Of a stretch of 64,000 nucleotides of DNA, positions 27,550 to 37,165 are shown in pieces. Position 1 is the stretch's first letter. Every line of letters begins with the position of its first letter. The DNA lies in the NCBI GenBank assembly GCA_903892355.1, contig CAITIE010000104.1, positions 48,617 to 112,616 on the forward strand. Direction: 5' to 3'. This DNA comes from an uncultured Pirellula sp. Lineage in GTDB: Bacteria > Planctomycetota > Planctomycetia > Pirellulales > Pirellulaceae. Under the pieces are notes generated by a model, which saw only the letters and a program-made list of their open reading frames with translations, searched no databases and was not told where the DNA came from. A program made the position numbers and the translations under genes.

Positions 27550-28593
27550 TTAGCGATAGATCCACTGATAATCAAGTCGTTCTTTGAGATCGAATTGATT
27601 CAGATAGTACTGAACCCGAACGGGATCCTCGAAGGCTGGCGGCCCCAAAAAGACTCTGTCCGTTGCGACCTCGATCGAGTCGCCGGGGCGCCAAAAGTAG
27701 ATCCGGAGCGTCTTGCGGAGGTACCGCTTCTCCCCTCCGGAAGCGACCGTCATCTGGTAGGCATTGGTCAAACCACGGACATCGACAGCGAAAAAATCAA
27801 CGCGAGGGTCAACATCGGTCCACGTCGCGACACCCCAAACCGCGTTGTCTTGCTCGGTCCTGCTCAGTTTCAATTCTTGACGGGCAATTTCGACGTGGTC
27901 CAACAATCGTCCGGGAACGCGTTCTTTTGCCGCAATTGCCTCAATCGCCGGCTGGAGAATCTGGGCATCCATCGCAATGTTTCGCTCCTTGCTGAGGAGC
28001 GTAAACCGGGGCACAAAACGAACCGATTCGTACATAACGCGACTGGGCTCACTAGGTACTGCCTCAGAATCCGAGGGATCGCTTACCGATGGCGCAAGAT
28101 CCCCGCCGGTGTAACGGACGCGATAAACGATGTACCATACGGTTTTTCGCTGCATAACTCCCGCTGCGGTCGGAACATCAACCTCCATCAAACGGGCGGG
28201 CTTGAACGCGAACTCAACTCCCCAAACAGGATGGCGAAAGGTCACGCCTCGAGATTGCACCAACAGCGTTTCTGCAGGAGATGCGAAGTTCGGCTCGCTA
28301 TCCGGAAAATCAGGCGGGGCCCACGCAAGCTCAGGGTGCTTTGCCACAAAATCCAAATCGAACGGACCTAACGCAGTGTCTTCGGCATCTTGGTCCGGCG
28401 CAACGATAGTCATCACACCAGCAGCCAGCTTTCTCGCAGAAAGCCCCAAGCCCAAGTCCTCTTGCGCCGATGCGACCAAACTCATTGCGCACAGTGTCCA
28501 ACAACACAGTGTCCAACAACACAGTGTCCAACAACACAGTGCCCAACAACACAGTGCCCAACCACTCAACAATGCTAAAGCCCAACGTTTCAC
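27550..28593 (-). CDS. Secreted hypothetical protein with repeat-built signal peptide
   Basis: 347 residues from a GTG at 28593 with GGGG ten bases upstream; a frame is open to 28698 but the extra 35 residues are not signal-like. The N-terminus VKRWALALLSGWALCC is followed by WTLCC pentapeptides and ends in an SLVASA cleavage motif. Thus the hydrophobic core of the signal peptide is built from five 15-bp units. The mature part (~300 residues) has no recognised domain; it contains YRVRYTGGDLAPS, DVRGLTNAYQMTV and a conserved-looking C-terminal strand-rich section. Function unknown; exported. Confidence 0.65.
   Translation of the reverse strand: MKRWALALLSGWALCCWALCCWTLCCWTLCCWTLCAMSLVASAQEDLGLGLSARKLAAGVMTIVAPDQDAEDTALGPFDLDFVAKHPELAWAPPDFPDSEPNFASPAETLLVQSRGVTFRHPVWGVEFAFKPARLMEVDVPTAAGVMQRKTVWYIVYRVRYTGGDLAPSVSDPSDSEAVPSEPSRVMYESVRFVPRFTLLSKERNIAMDAQILQPAIEAIAAKERVPGRLLDHVEIARQELKLSRTEQDNAVWGVATWTDVDPRVDFFAVDVRGLTNAYQMTVASGGEKRYLRKTLRIYFWRPGDSIEVATDRVFLGPPAFEDPVRVQYYLNQFDLKERLDYQWIYR
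28490..28564 (-). repeat. 15-bp tandem repeat inside signal peptide, five copies
   Basis: Units 28490-28504, 28505-28519, 28520-28534, 28535-28549, 28550-28564; consensus cacagtgtccaacaa. Encodes W(T/A)LCC on the minus strand. Each unit adds five hydrophobic residues to the signal peptide core. Confidence 0.95.
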
Positions 28594-29339
28594 TGGAAAA
28601 TGCCCCGCGAAATGGACGAACCGACCGGGATGCCCCGGAGTAAGAACTACTCCGAAGTATAATTCCTTCCCCTTGTCCGGCTCAACCAAAAACCGCAACC
28701 CTTGCGCAGTTTTCGCAAACTACCACCCAGGATCCGGCCCAAACGACACTCCGGAGAATAGGCCCACGAGTTCACCGGCGGAACGACCAAAAAGCCGTCC
28801 TCAGCCTCCAGTCCTTGCAATCGTCACAATCGTTAACCCGACGGTAGCGTTAGCTTTTTGAAAAACGAACCCTCATGCTGGCCGTCTAACAGACCTAATC
28901 ATAGAACAGTTCTAACCATAAAGTCGGTTTTGTCGGGAATGCGGAATGCTTCCCGGCTCCGCAGGTAGCAACCAAACAGCTACCGTATCGCACGCGTCTC
29001 AAAAGAAATCTGCGATAGCAGGACACCCAACCCAATGAAGCGTCTCGCCCATGATCCGTCGCGTTCGGCAGATGCCGCAACCATGCGACAGCAACGTCGT
29101 AAAACAAACGGGAGGAGTGAACACCGCTCCAACGATGACAAGAAACGAAAGGTAACAAGAAAAGCCCGGTAACAACAGCCCGTGAACTCGTCGACCAAGG
29201 GCTCGAATCCAACGATTCGATTGCGAGAACCAAAAAAAACATCCAGCCACTCGCCGCGATGAACTTTCGAAACGGGGAGTTCACGCGGCGTTTAATTCTT
29301 GCGGCGACTATTTCTTGCGGTGACTATTTCTTGCGGTGA
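28594..29339. other. Long intergenic stretch, no confident gene
   Basis: About 745 bp. Several overlapping minus-strand frames between 28895 and 29284 look partly hydrophobic but no single one has family-like composition; a frameshifted small membrane-protein relic is possible. A 7-bp inverted repeat (cggagta / tactccg, 28636-28654) lies 43 bp upstream of the 28593 start and could be an operator. 3' repeats of the small gene at 29340 occupy the right end. Confidence 0.4.
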
Positions 29340-29359
29340 CTATTTCTTGCGGTGGCGAA
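29296..29359 (-). repeat. 16-bp tandem array copying the stop of the 29-aa gene, four copies
   Basis: Units 29296-29311, 29312-29327, 29328-29343, 29344-29359; consensus ttcttgcggtgactat (plus strand). On the minus strand the gene's last codons CAC CGC AAG AAA TAG are repeated after the stop, giving TAG in three frames. Confidence 0.93.
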
Positions 29360-29429
29360 TCCGAGCTCGCATCCGTCGCTTCTTTCGGCCAATCTTTCGC
29401 CGTCCTCGACCGGTCTTCTTTACGCCCAC
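29340..29429 (-). CDS. 29-aa basic protein, COX24/AURKAIP1-like
   Basis: GTG start at 29429 with AGGGG about seven bases upstream. It reads MGVKKTGRGRRKIGRKKRR followed by MRARIRHRKK and a TAG stop at 29340-29342. This is like the short COX24_C/AURKAIP1 proteins, which are 30-residue Arg/Lys-rich segments associated with mitochondrial ribosomes and known as tiny bacterial open frames. A ribosome-associated role is inferred. It lies 195 bp downstream of the giant protein gene. Composition and ribosome-binding site support coding; the family match is by eye. Confidence 0.72.
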   Translation of the reverse strand: MGVKKTGRGRRKIGRKKRRMRARIRHRKK

Positions 29430-29624
29430 TGAACCACCCCTAACAACATCAAATCACTGGATTGAGATTCAAAAATTCTACTCCCCGCGCCCCTTCTTTG
29501 GGATCGGGTCGAGTAGCTTACCAGCCGCCTGAGAGCTGGACAAGTCCAAGAGGGCCAATCCACTCGGGCGAAATCCCGGAAAAAGGGAGCCCTCGTTCCA
29601 GCCTCCCCTACCTTGAGCACCCGA

Positions 29625-32600
29625 TCATGGATTCGACTTGGTGGGAGGATCGCATTCCCGGATCCAAGCCCCGAAATCGGGGTGTAGGACCAAAACCGAT
29701 AGGCGAACTGCGGTCTCGAGATCGGGGGTACTGAGCGACGCGTAGTCGAACTCGCCACGCAAATCGGTGTAGCCGTCTTTGAAAAACCGCACTTTGCCAT
29801 CCTGGTGCTTCGCGTAGACCTTCACGTAAGCTCCACCGGCAGGGCGTCGATCTCCCCCTACCTTTTCACCGGCGCTGGCGACCTGCAACCGACCAAGGGA
29901 CGTGCTCATGTCCACGCTCAAAGAGTTCGAGTAGATCGGTAAACTTCGAACGAGCCCTCCTGCAATCACCTCCAAAACGAGGTTTTTGTTCGCGAGTTCG
30001 GCCGGTACTTCCCATCGCTTGCGAACCACTTTGGGTGAGGATTCCACCGCGACCAATTCCGTGCGGTTCGGCTCGATGACCGCTTGCACGGAACTCGACG
30101 CAGGCATGAACGGATTCCGGCTGAACATCAGTTCGACATCCATCAAGTAGTAGTTGAGCCGTACGTTGTCGACGTTCTTAAATTCGAACCAGACCACCCC
30201 CTCCTCTCGAACGACATCGAGACTCGGCAGGATCGCTGCGCTCCGTTCCATCTCTCTTTCTCTCGCATCGTTCAATGTTCGTTGGGATGGATCGAGAGGA
30301 TTCCGCGCGCCGGTATCTTTGATGGCTACATCGCTCTGCATCCGAGCGTCCCTGGCTCGCACCTGATCATGGATCAGCACAAACCATTCTCGCCATCGCG
30401 GTACAGGGTACTCGAGATAACGGCTAGCAATTTCATTGGACCGCTCAAAGCCTCCGGTTCTCATTCCCAAGTACGCATCAAAGTAGTCGTATTGAATAGC
30501 ACCCTCAGAAGAATCTCGAAGTTCTTCGCGCGACACCTTGGCAAAATGCTCGATCGCCTCCTCGATGCGGTTTTGCAAAATCAGATAGTAAACCACCGAC
30601 AATCGTTGTCTCGACAACGGCTTTGCCCGATACGACCAAATCTGCATGAGCTGCCGATACTTAGACGCCATTCCGTCATTAAGGATTACGTGCTCGCGTC
30701 CCAGTCGATGGCTTCGAGCGACCACAAGTGGACGAAAATCCAAATGCTCATATTTCATTCTCGACTCAACATCGGCGCTCAATAGATCCGACTTGAAAAC
30801 CGGTCCCACTTGACCAACAACCCTCTCGCTCGCTTCGAGGTACTCTCGAATCCTTTTGGGATTGTCATGGAGCAGTCCATAGCCCCAAAGAGTGTCGTGG
30901 TACACACCTAATTGCTCAAGCCGATTCAGCACGGTCTCCCAGAAATCCTTGTCGCGCATCCGCCAAGCGATCGCATTGAGATCATTCTTTGCAAAGTTCA
31001 CTTTTTCCAAGGCAGCTAAGACTTGTTCGTTGCTTCCCCACGATGCTACATAAGCCCAAGAGGAATCGTCGACCACTTTGGGACGCTCCAATACCGTAAG
31101 CTTGGAGGAGTCTTGATGCGCTACAATCTTTCCATCGCTCGATGCTCGCGCACCATAGCATGTGAACTCACCTGCGATTGGAAAATAAAACACATGGGAT
31201 ACTTCCTGCGTTGTGAACGGCGCCAACTCCAATTCTTTGACAGTGACCGTGCGTCCCCCTTCCAATGCAATGGCTCCTTGCGGAATTTGCATGAGGATTT
31301 GAATCCTAACGCCAGTGCCAGTCGGGTTCGTCATCACAACCCGATCGCGATAGGGAACGCCCACGACCAGCGATTGGCGATCAACCGACTTGGCAGTGTT
31401 GTCTTCGGAGGCCAAGTAGACGTTTTCACTGAGCAATAATGTAGCGGGCTCTTTCGATGCCTCGACCGGAACAATCCCTTGCAAATAAACAAGGCACCTG
31501 CCTGACTTCTTCAGTACCCATCGGCCTTCTTCGATTTCCAAGGTTCCTGCTTGCGGATCGAGGGGCAACCCCAACAGCCCCAAAGCCATCAACGCTTCAT
31601 TCGTGTTTCGCGCCGCCAGATGCAGATGCTCCGAAAGGAACGAATCACCCTCCGTTTGCTTCAAGTAATCCAACCAATACGAACTGGGCTGGATCAGCGA
31701 CGCATCTTGATTTTCCAATGGCACTCGATAGTACTGGCTCTCGGCCCATTTCTTCGTGGCTTCAAGCCGCTTGAACAGATCGGCTTGACGGTTCAATTCG
31801 ACTCTGTCCCTACCTCGTCGCGAGAGAACCCGGCCCAACTTGGTATCCTCGTCTGCTGCCGCTCCTTTCTCTTTCTTCGCTAACTTGGATTCCTCACTGC
31901 GGCTGAGCGCATCCACTCTGCTACTGTCCATTTTCAACCCGCGCCCATTTTCAACAGCTAACGCCTCATGCTCGACTCCGAAACTGTCGTAAAACGCATC
32001 CTTGCCACTCGAGCCAGGCATGCTTGCTGGTTTGGCGCCCAAATCCGAGGTCACGGTTCCCCCCACCGGAAATCTTCCTAGATCCTCGGATCCTCCAGCT
32101 CCACCTCCCATTCCTCCAACTCCACCTCCAGTGCCTCCATAACCTGATGGTTGCCCACTCGCACGACCACCCATCCCACCGAAGCGACTCCCCTCGCCCA
32201 ATCGTTCCTCCATCATAAACCAACTCTTGTCCTGGCCGTTTTCACCCATCAAGCCAGCCGCGGTCGAGCCTTTCGCGAAATCAATGCTCAGCAAACTCGA
32301 GCGAAGAGACTGCGCGAACCACAATCTTTGTGTCTGTGGAGGAATCGGGTTGGCTGCGAGTTGATCCTGCAACCATCGCAATGTCCCCAGTCGCTTTGCC
32401 TCGACGCGTTTCGCCAGTAAAACACGCTCGGCAGCGTTGAGTTGCATCCACTTCCAAGGCTCCGTGTACTTGGCAAGCTCCCGATCGAGCAACCAATCAT
32501 CCATGAACTGCTTGGGCATCTTGCTCTCGAGGTGCGGGCGAACCACCTTTTCGAAGAACATGGAATCATGGAACTTCAAGAACAGATGGAGTTCATGACA

Positions 32601-35600
32601 CGCCATTTCGTTGTAGCGATCCATTTTTTGCGCATCGCTCAGACCGTTCCAACCCTTCAAGAAGTCGAACTTGCGGAACTCGCTTGGGTCGCCGAGGATT
32701 CCTTGCAACATCGGCATGACTTCCCCGATCGACGCATACATTCGGATCTTGGTCATGCCAACATCTCCCAAATCAAGCCGCTCACCGCCCGGATGAGCGA
32801 TCACGGAATCCTTTTGAGAGAAATGCTGTTGCAACTCCAGTGACTGGGGCAACCTGCGATCTCGCAGCACCCGCTCCTTCGCCAGCGGCAATCCTATGCG
32901 ACGCGATGCAGCCATCGTCGGATGCACGGCAACCACCAACAAACTGGTCAATCCTTCAAAGGCATCGCGATCGAGTTCGATGATCCCATTCGTGTCCGAT
33001 TTCAAGTTGGGAACGATCACGCTCGCACGTTGCAGAAATTCATAATCCCTCGACAAGTCCTGTGCGACGGTGGACGAGGAAGGATCAACGCCGCGCGGTG
33101 ATGGGGCTGGCGCATTTGCGGCCTGCTTTTGATCTAGAATCGCATCGCCAGCTTGGGCTTCGCGGCTATCGTTGCGAGTAGCGGACAACTCCCATGGATT
33201 CAACAGCACGCTAGGATGCGGCAATAGACTCCCCAAAATCGGCTTGGACAACTGACGAGCCAATACGTACTGGTACTCCTCATCGAGTTGCATCGAGTCC
33301 ACATAGAAACTCAGCTGACGGTTGCGTTCGATCGCGGGGGAATCCACGCGGTAGCTGGGGCCTTGCCAGCCCTCTGAGACAGGATGCTCATACGCTGTAC
33401 CCAGCACATGAACTCGTCCGAGTTCCACATCACCGGCCACATGAATCCTGATCTTGTTACCGTCGGCTTCAATCTTTTCAATCCGAATCGGATCGTAATA
33501 GCTTCGCCACAACGTTCGAGTCTTGCCGACCAACATCCCGTCCCGTTCATCTCCCGATGCAACCCAAAGGGCACAGGCCGCTCCCGTTCGATGATCGGTG
33601 AGCGAATAATTTCCTGCCTCGAGTTGGGTGATGCGAATCCCTCCACCTTCGACGGCCACGCGATCCGAACGATCATTGCACGGAATGCCCCCTCGCACTT
33701 CCACCAAAGTGAATCTCTGCGAGTTGAGCTTGACCGCATCCCCTCCGACCCACTGCATCCGATCGGCGGGATCGATGATGGTGGCAGGCAATCGAATCTC
33801 TTCCCCGACGAGCGAGTGCACGCGTTCGGGCCAATCGGACTGGGTTTTTCGCAAATCGAACTCGCGCCGCGGCATACCTGCTCCGGAAACCCAAAAACGC
33901 TCCACACCTGCCATGGGACCCAACCCGATCACTCCCGCAGCATCGGAGGCCAATCGAGCACTTCGGATCCCAGCGGTACCGACCATCTTGACCTCGAGCT
34001 GAACAGCAACGCGCGCATGAGGCTCCCCGTTTCTTCCTCGCAACTCCAACGAGTACCCTTGGTCGGTCCGGCTCAAGTAAAAATCATGGACATGCCCTGT
34101 CTTTGCAATTTCGTTGACCGATACCCGGTGCTTGGCTTCCAGTAGTTGATCGGTGTTCGTGCGCAAACTGAGAAGTTTCCCGCGAAGCGTCCACTCGAGC
34201 GTCCACAATCGAGGTGGCACCAAGAAGGATTGGACCAGTTCGTTCGCTTCCGTGAGCTTCAGATTGCTGAAGACCTGCGTCGATGCTATTCCCTCGATAT
34301 CGGTCGTCGTGACCGCCAACTCGACCTCCTTCAATTCATCGAGAGGGATGGGTCGTCCATGACTCAACAAGCGAGGCCGAACCACGATCGCCGATCGCGA
34401 GCCGGAGAGGATCGACTGCGGCTCGACCAAGAACGAAGCACGCAAGTCGTTGGACTCACCAAGATGATTGAATTGCTCAAGAACCGCGAAGTTTCCATCC
34501 ACCAAGACAATCGATTTCAACCGCGTCGCGTCGTCGTAGGGGATCAAAATGACGCCCGATTCATCGGGCGAAAACTCCCGTTCCCCCAGAAGGACCTTGG
34601 CCGATGGCACGGGAGCCCCATCTGCATTCACGATCTTGATCAAGTGCCCCGCATACGAGGTTGTTTGGATCGTCTGTAAATGCCCTTTTTGGATCAAAGC
34701 TCGACTTCGTTGACCGCCGGCCAAGCATTCGACAACCCAGACACCTGTCCCTTCAAGCTCCGACAGCTCGATCGATTCGCGATGACGGCGATCGGAGTTC
34801 TCGCCATACTCGAATCGTCGTTCTACATTAGCGACAACCCCATCGAGGTCGATCGCGGTGGATATCGGCGTCGACTGCCGTCGCAAAATGTTGCGAGAAT
34901 TGAGGCGGTACATCCGTACGAGTAATTCTGGCGTGTTCTTTAGCTCCAACTCCACTCGAACTCGATCGGCAGGACGATACACCGATGCATTGGTCGGCAG
35001 GAACTTGACTTCGATCCGAGATGCAAGCTCACGTTGCTCCTCGGCACCTAGCTGCGAGTAATACGCCTTGATGTCGCCGATCCCGTACAGGATCTTCGTC
35101 ATCGCAAAAATCTTCCTTAGGTAGTCACTGTTGAGATACTTCGCGAACTCCTTGTAGTCTTTGTCTGCTTTAAAAAAATGTTCGAGGTGGCGAGCGACCA
35201 GCGGCCCATCATCTCCGATAGGTCGCAACGTCGCATCCACTGGAAAATTGGCGGAGAAATCCACATGGGGACGCCCCTCATTGCGTCGCATGAACTCCGG
35301 CGCACAGATCGGCCGATGGCTGGGCAATTGCAAGTAACGCAGGAATCGCTCCCGATCCATGACTCCGCTCTTCTCATCCAAGGCCAACCTTTGGTAGAGC
35401 ACGGCCGCGATCAAGCTGTTGTGAACCTCAGGCAACCCGAGAACCAACTCCTCGAGCTTCGCTAAATGCGCTCGCCTCGCTTCAGGATCTTGGATCGATT
35501 GATCATCAGACGGGCGCGTTCGGCGAACCAACTCGTGAACAAAGGCCCCACTCTGAGTGAGCGTCGGGATCTTTTCCCGTAGTTCCTGCAGTTGTGCGAC

Positions 35601-36305
35601 GGTCAATTCGCGATGGATCGGTGCCCAACCGAACCCTTGCGAATCCTTAGCCAACATCTCTTCAGCGAGCCGATCCACCAACTTCGGCACATCCGAGCGA
35701 CGTATGCGGGAAATCCAAAGTCGCAAGTCTTGGATATTCGTGATTTTGGAAAGGACATGCGGCAACAGCGCATCCTCAATCTGACCGATCCCGCCCGGGA
35801 CCTTCATCCACGAATCCACGATCTCGTTCCAATCGAACACATTCGGAGCCAGAGAGGTTGGAAGCTCGGCTGCTTCATCTCTTTGTGGCGAAGGGTGCGA
35901 AACCTGAATCCCAAATTCACGCTGCAAATACTCAAGCGTGGCCCGACCCTGCTTGGGATACTCCAACAGCATCTGCCGTGCCAGCATCTGCTTGGCCAAC
36001 CCCGTCTCACCAATCTTGCCAATCCACGCATCCACGTAACCTCGTGCGTCTGCAATGCGAGATTCATTCTGCGCGTGGAGCGTGTGATAGAAGAAAAATT
36101 CTTCGGTTTCCGGGATCAGTTCCGTAAGCAATGCGGTCCGATCGTCAGCGAGTGCAAAGCGTTCCGCAAAACTGCTCGGCTGAGAGACACGTGGGATAAC
36201 ACCGAATCCCTGCGACTGGGCAAATCCACTCGAACCCAACCATACCCCACACAAACATCCAAGAATCCCGACCTGAACCGCCTTGCTCGTCCAATTCATC
36301 ATCAC
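29625..36305 (-). CDS. Giant secreted alpha-2-macroglobulin-like protein
   Basis: 2226 residues. GTG at 36305 followed by two ATGs, any of which may start it. Signal peptide MMMNWTSKAVQVGILGCLCG to about residue 30. The middle has repeated beta-sandwich-like segments of the MG type (RVELELKNTPELLVRMYRLN, ILSGSRSAIVVRPRLLSHG) and the C-terminus has KVRFFKDGYTDLRGEFDYAS, reminiscent of A2M-like bacterial proteins. I see no CGEQ thioester motif, so a trapping mechanism by thioester is not supported. A Gly-rich stretch sits at residues ~1380-1425. It probably acts as a periplasmic or cell-surface giant protein; function unknown. Confidence 0.6.
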   Translation of the reverse strand: MMMNWTSKAVQVGILGCLCGVWLGSSGFAQSQGFGVIPRVSQPSSFAERFALADDRTALLTELIPETEEFFFYHTLHAQNESRIADARGYVDAWIGKIGETGLAKQMLARQMLLEYPKQGRATLEYLQREFGIQVSHPSPQRDEAAELPTSLAPNVFDWNEIVDSWMKVPGGIGQIEDALLPHVLSKITNIQDLRLWISRIRRSDVPKLVDRLAEEMLAKDSQGFGWAPIHRELTVAQLQELREKIPTLTQSGAFVHELVRRTRPSDDQSIQDPEARRAHLAKLEELVLGLPEVHNSLIAAVLYQRLALDEKSGVMDRERFLRYLQLPSHRPICAPEFMRRNEGRPHVDFSANFPVDATLRPIGDDGPLVARHLEHFFKADKDYKEFAKYLNSDYLRKIFAMTKILYGIGDIKAYYSQLGAEEQRELASRIEVKFLPTNASVYRPADRVRVELELKNTPELLVRMYRLNSRNILRRQSTPISTAIDLDGVVANVERRFEYGENSDRRHRESIELSELEGTGVWVVECLAGGQRSRALIQKGHLQTIQTTSYAGHLIKIVNADGAPVPSAKVLLGEREFSPDESGVILIPYDDATRLKSIVLVDGNFAVLEQFNHLGESNDLRASFLVEPQSILSGSRSAIVVRPRLLSHGRPIPLDELKEVELAVTTTDIEGIASTQVFSNLKLTEANELVQSFLVPPRLWTLEWTLRGKLLSLRTNTDQLLEAKHRVSVNEIAKTGHVHDFYLSRTDQGYSLELRGRNGEPHARVAVQLEVKMVGTAGIRSARLASDAAGVIGLGPMAGVERFWVSGAGMPRREFDLRKTQSDWPERVHSLVGEEIRLPATIIDPADRMQWVGGDAVKLNSQRFTLVEVRGGIPCNDRSDRVAVEGGGIRITQLEAGNYSLTDHRTGAACALWVASGDERDGMLVGKTRTLWRSYYDPIRIEKIEADGNKIRIHVAGDVELGRVHVLGTAYEHPVSEGWQGPSYRVDSPAIERNRQLSFYVDSMQLDEEYQYVLARQLSKPILGSLLPHPSVLLNPWELSATRNDSREAQAGDAILDQKQAANAPAPSPRGVDPSSSTVAQDLSRDYEFLQRASVIVPNLKSDTNGIIELDRDAFEGLTSLLVVAVHPTMAASRRIGLPLAKERVLRDRRLPQSLELQQHFSQKDSVIAHPGGERLDLGDVGMTKIRMYASIGEVMPMLQGILGDPSEFRKFDFLKGWNGLSDAQKMDRYNEMACHELHLFLKFHDSMFFEKVVRPHLESKMPKQFMDDWLLDRELAKYTEPWKWMQLNAAERVLLAKRVEAKRLGTLRWLQDQLAANPIPPQTQRLWFAQSLRSSLLSIDFAKGSTAAGLMGENGQDKSWFMMEERLGEGSRFGGMGGRASGQPSGYGGTGGGVGGMGGGAGGSEDLGRFPVGGTVTSDLGAKPASMPGSSGKDAFYDSFGVEHEALAVENGRGLKMDSSRVDALSRSEESKLAKKEKGAAADEDTKLGRVLSRRGRDRVELNRQADLFKRLEATKKWAESQYYRVPLENQDASLIQPSSYWLDYLKQTEGDSFLSEHLHLAARNTNEALMALGLLGLPLDPQAGTLEIEEGRWVLKKSGRCLVYLQGIVPVEASKEPATLLLSENVYLASEDNTAKSVDRQSLVVGVPYRDRVVMTNPTGTGVRIQILMQIPQGAIALEGGRTVTVKELELAPFTTQEVSHVFYFPIAGEFTCYGARASSDGKIVAHQDSSKLTVLERPKVVDDSSWAYVASWGSNEQVLAALEKVNFAKNDLNAIAWRMRDKDFWETVLNRLEQLGVYHDTLWGYGLLHDNPKRIREYLEASERVVGQVGPVFKSDLLSADVESRMKYEHLDFRPLVVARSHRLGREHVILNDGMASKYRQLMQIWSYRAKPLSRQRLSVVYYLILQNRIEEAIEHFAKVSREELRDSSEGAIQYDYFDAYLGMRTGGFERSNEIASRYLEYPVPRWREWFVLIHDQVRARDARMQSDVAIKDTGARNPLDPSQRTLNDAREREMERSAAILPSLDVVREEGVVWFEFKNVDNVRLNYYLMDVELMFSRNPFMPASSSVQAVIEPNRTELVAVESSPKVVRKRWEVPAELANKNLVLEVIAGGLVRSLPIYSNSLSVDMSTSLGRLQVASAGEKVGGDRRPAGGAYVKVYAKHQDGKVRFFKDGYTDLRGEFDYASLSTPDLETAVRLSVLVLHPDFGAWIRECDPPTKSNP

Positions 36306-36686
36306 GTCTCGCTATTCAATAGGAAGGTCGCGGCTGCAGTAATTAGGAAGTAGCCAAGATCTTCGTCGACGAACCTGTTTTTTGACAAACCAATCGTACA
36401 CCACAAAGGGACACAATAACCATCAACGATGGCTAATAACGCTGTGAGGATAGACGTACCACGATCCAACCAGTTCCAGAATCCGTAGGACACGCAGGAA
36501 AACTATCCCTTACTTTTTGGGATGCATTCCGCCCAAGTGGCGGCGATTACCCCCGCCAGGGAGGTCCATTTGGAGCGATTGTTCCGCCATGGATACCGGT
36601 CAAGATTGCGAATTTGGTAAAAGCCTGACGCTTAAAACCCACGCCCATGGTCCGAAACCTAGGTTTTCACTGCGCGGAGGTACGCC
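36306..36686. other. Divergent intergenic region with a 12-bp palindrome
   Basis: 381 bp between the giant gene and a plus-strand small gene. It contains the perfect palindrome TTCGTCGACGAA (36362-36373), 57 bp upstream of the giant gene start, a possible operator. Otherwise nothing recognised. Confidence 0.5.
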
Positions 36687-37055
36687 GTGGACGATTCCGT
36701 TCAGGAAGATTCCGTTAGGGACTTTCCGGCCGTTCAAGCGTTGCTCGCACACTCGTTCACTATCGAGACCCATCACGTGATTACCGATCCGCAACAAATC
36801 AATCGAGACCTTCGAGACGAACTTCAACGGCTCAATGCTTACGCGCTTCGAGGCGATGCATTGGCCGTCGCGAGCGTCGCCTATCGCATGCGTCACCTGG
36901 CCGAAGCTCACGGGTTAGAAGTCGTTGAAAAAGGGGCGGCCAGAATCGAGGAATCGGCCCGCAAGAACAATGTCAATCAGTTCCTATCCGAGATCAATCT
37001 GCTGGACCATCAAGTCCGATGGTTCGTGCAGTCTGGCAACCAAGCCGTCTCGTAA
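36687..37055 (+). CDS. Small helical protein, possibly Hpt-like
   Basis: 122 residues, GTG start with a strong GGAGG six bases upstream. The protein is mostly helical (LRDELQRLNAYALRGDALAVASVAYRMRH). Segment AVASVAYRMRHLAEAHG has the spacing of an Hpt helix around its phosphoacceptor His, but HxLKG is not conserved, so an Hpt function is only a suggestion. No signal peptide. Convergent with der. Confidence 0.55.
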   Translation: MDDSVQEDSVRDFPAVQALLAHSFTIETHHVITDPQQINRDLRDELQRLNAYALRGDALAVASVAYRMRHLAEAHGLEVVEKGAARIEESARKNNVNQFLSEINLLDHQVRWFVQSGNQAVS

Positions 37056-37165
37056 CGGCGAATCGCTTCGAGTGGTCTAGCTTCCGAAACGAAGATGGGT
37101 TCCAACCGACCGAGTGCATGAGGCGACAGACTTCGTGCAGGGCGTCGCCCCCCCGGCTCAGCGTA

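Noticed and set aside
28895..29284. 129-codon minus-strand frame and overlapping alternatives
   Set aside because: Three frames compete and none looks convincingly protein-like; left as unassigned.
34146..34679. 177-codon frame opposite the giant gene
   Set aside because: Shadow of the giant protein gene.
36687..37055. Naming the small helical protein as an Hpt phosphotransfer protein
   Set aside because: The HxLKG signature is absent; only helical spacing is similar.
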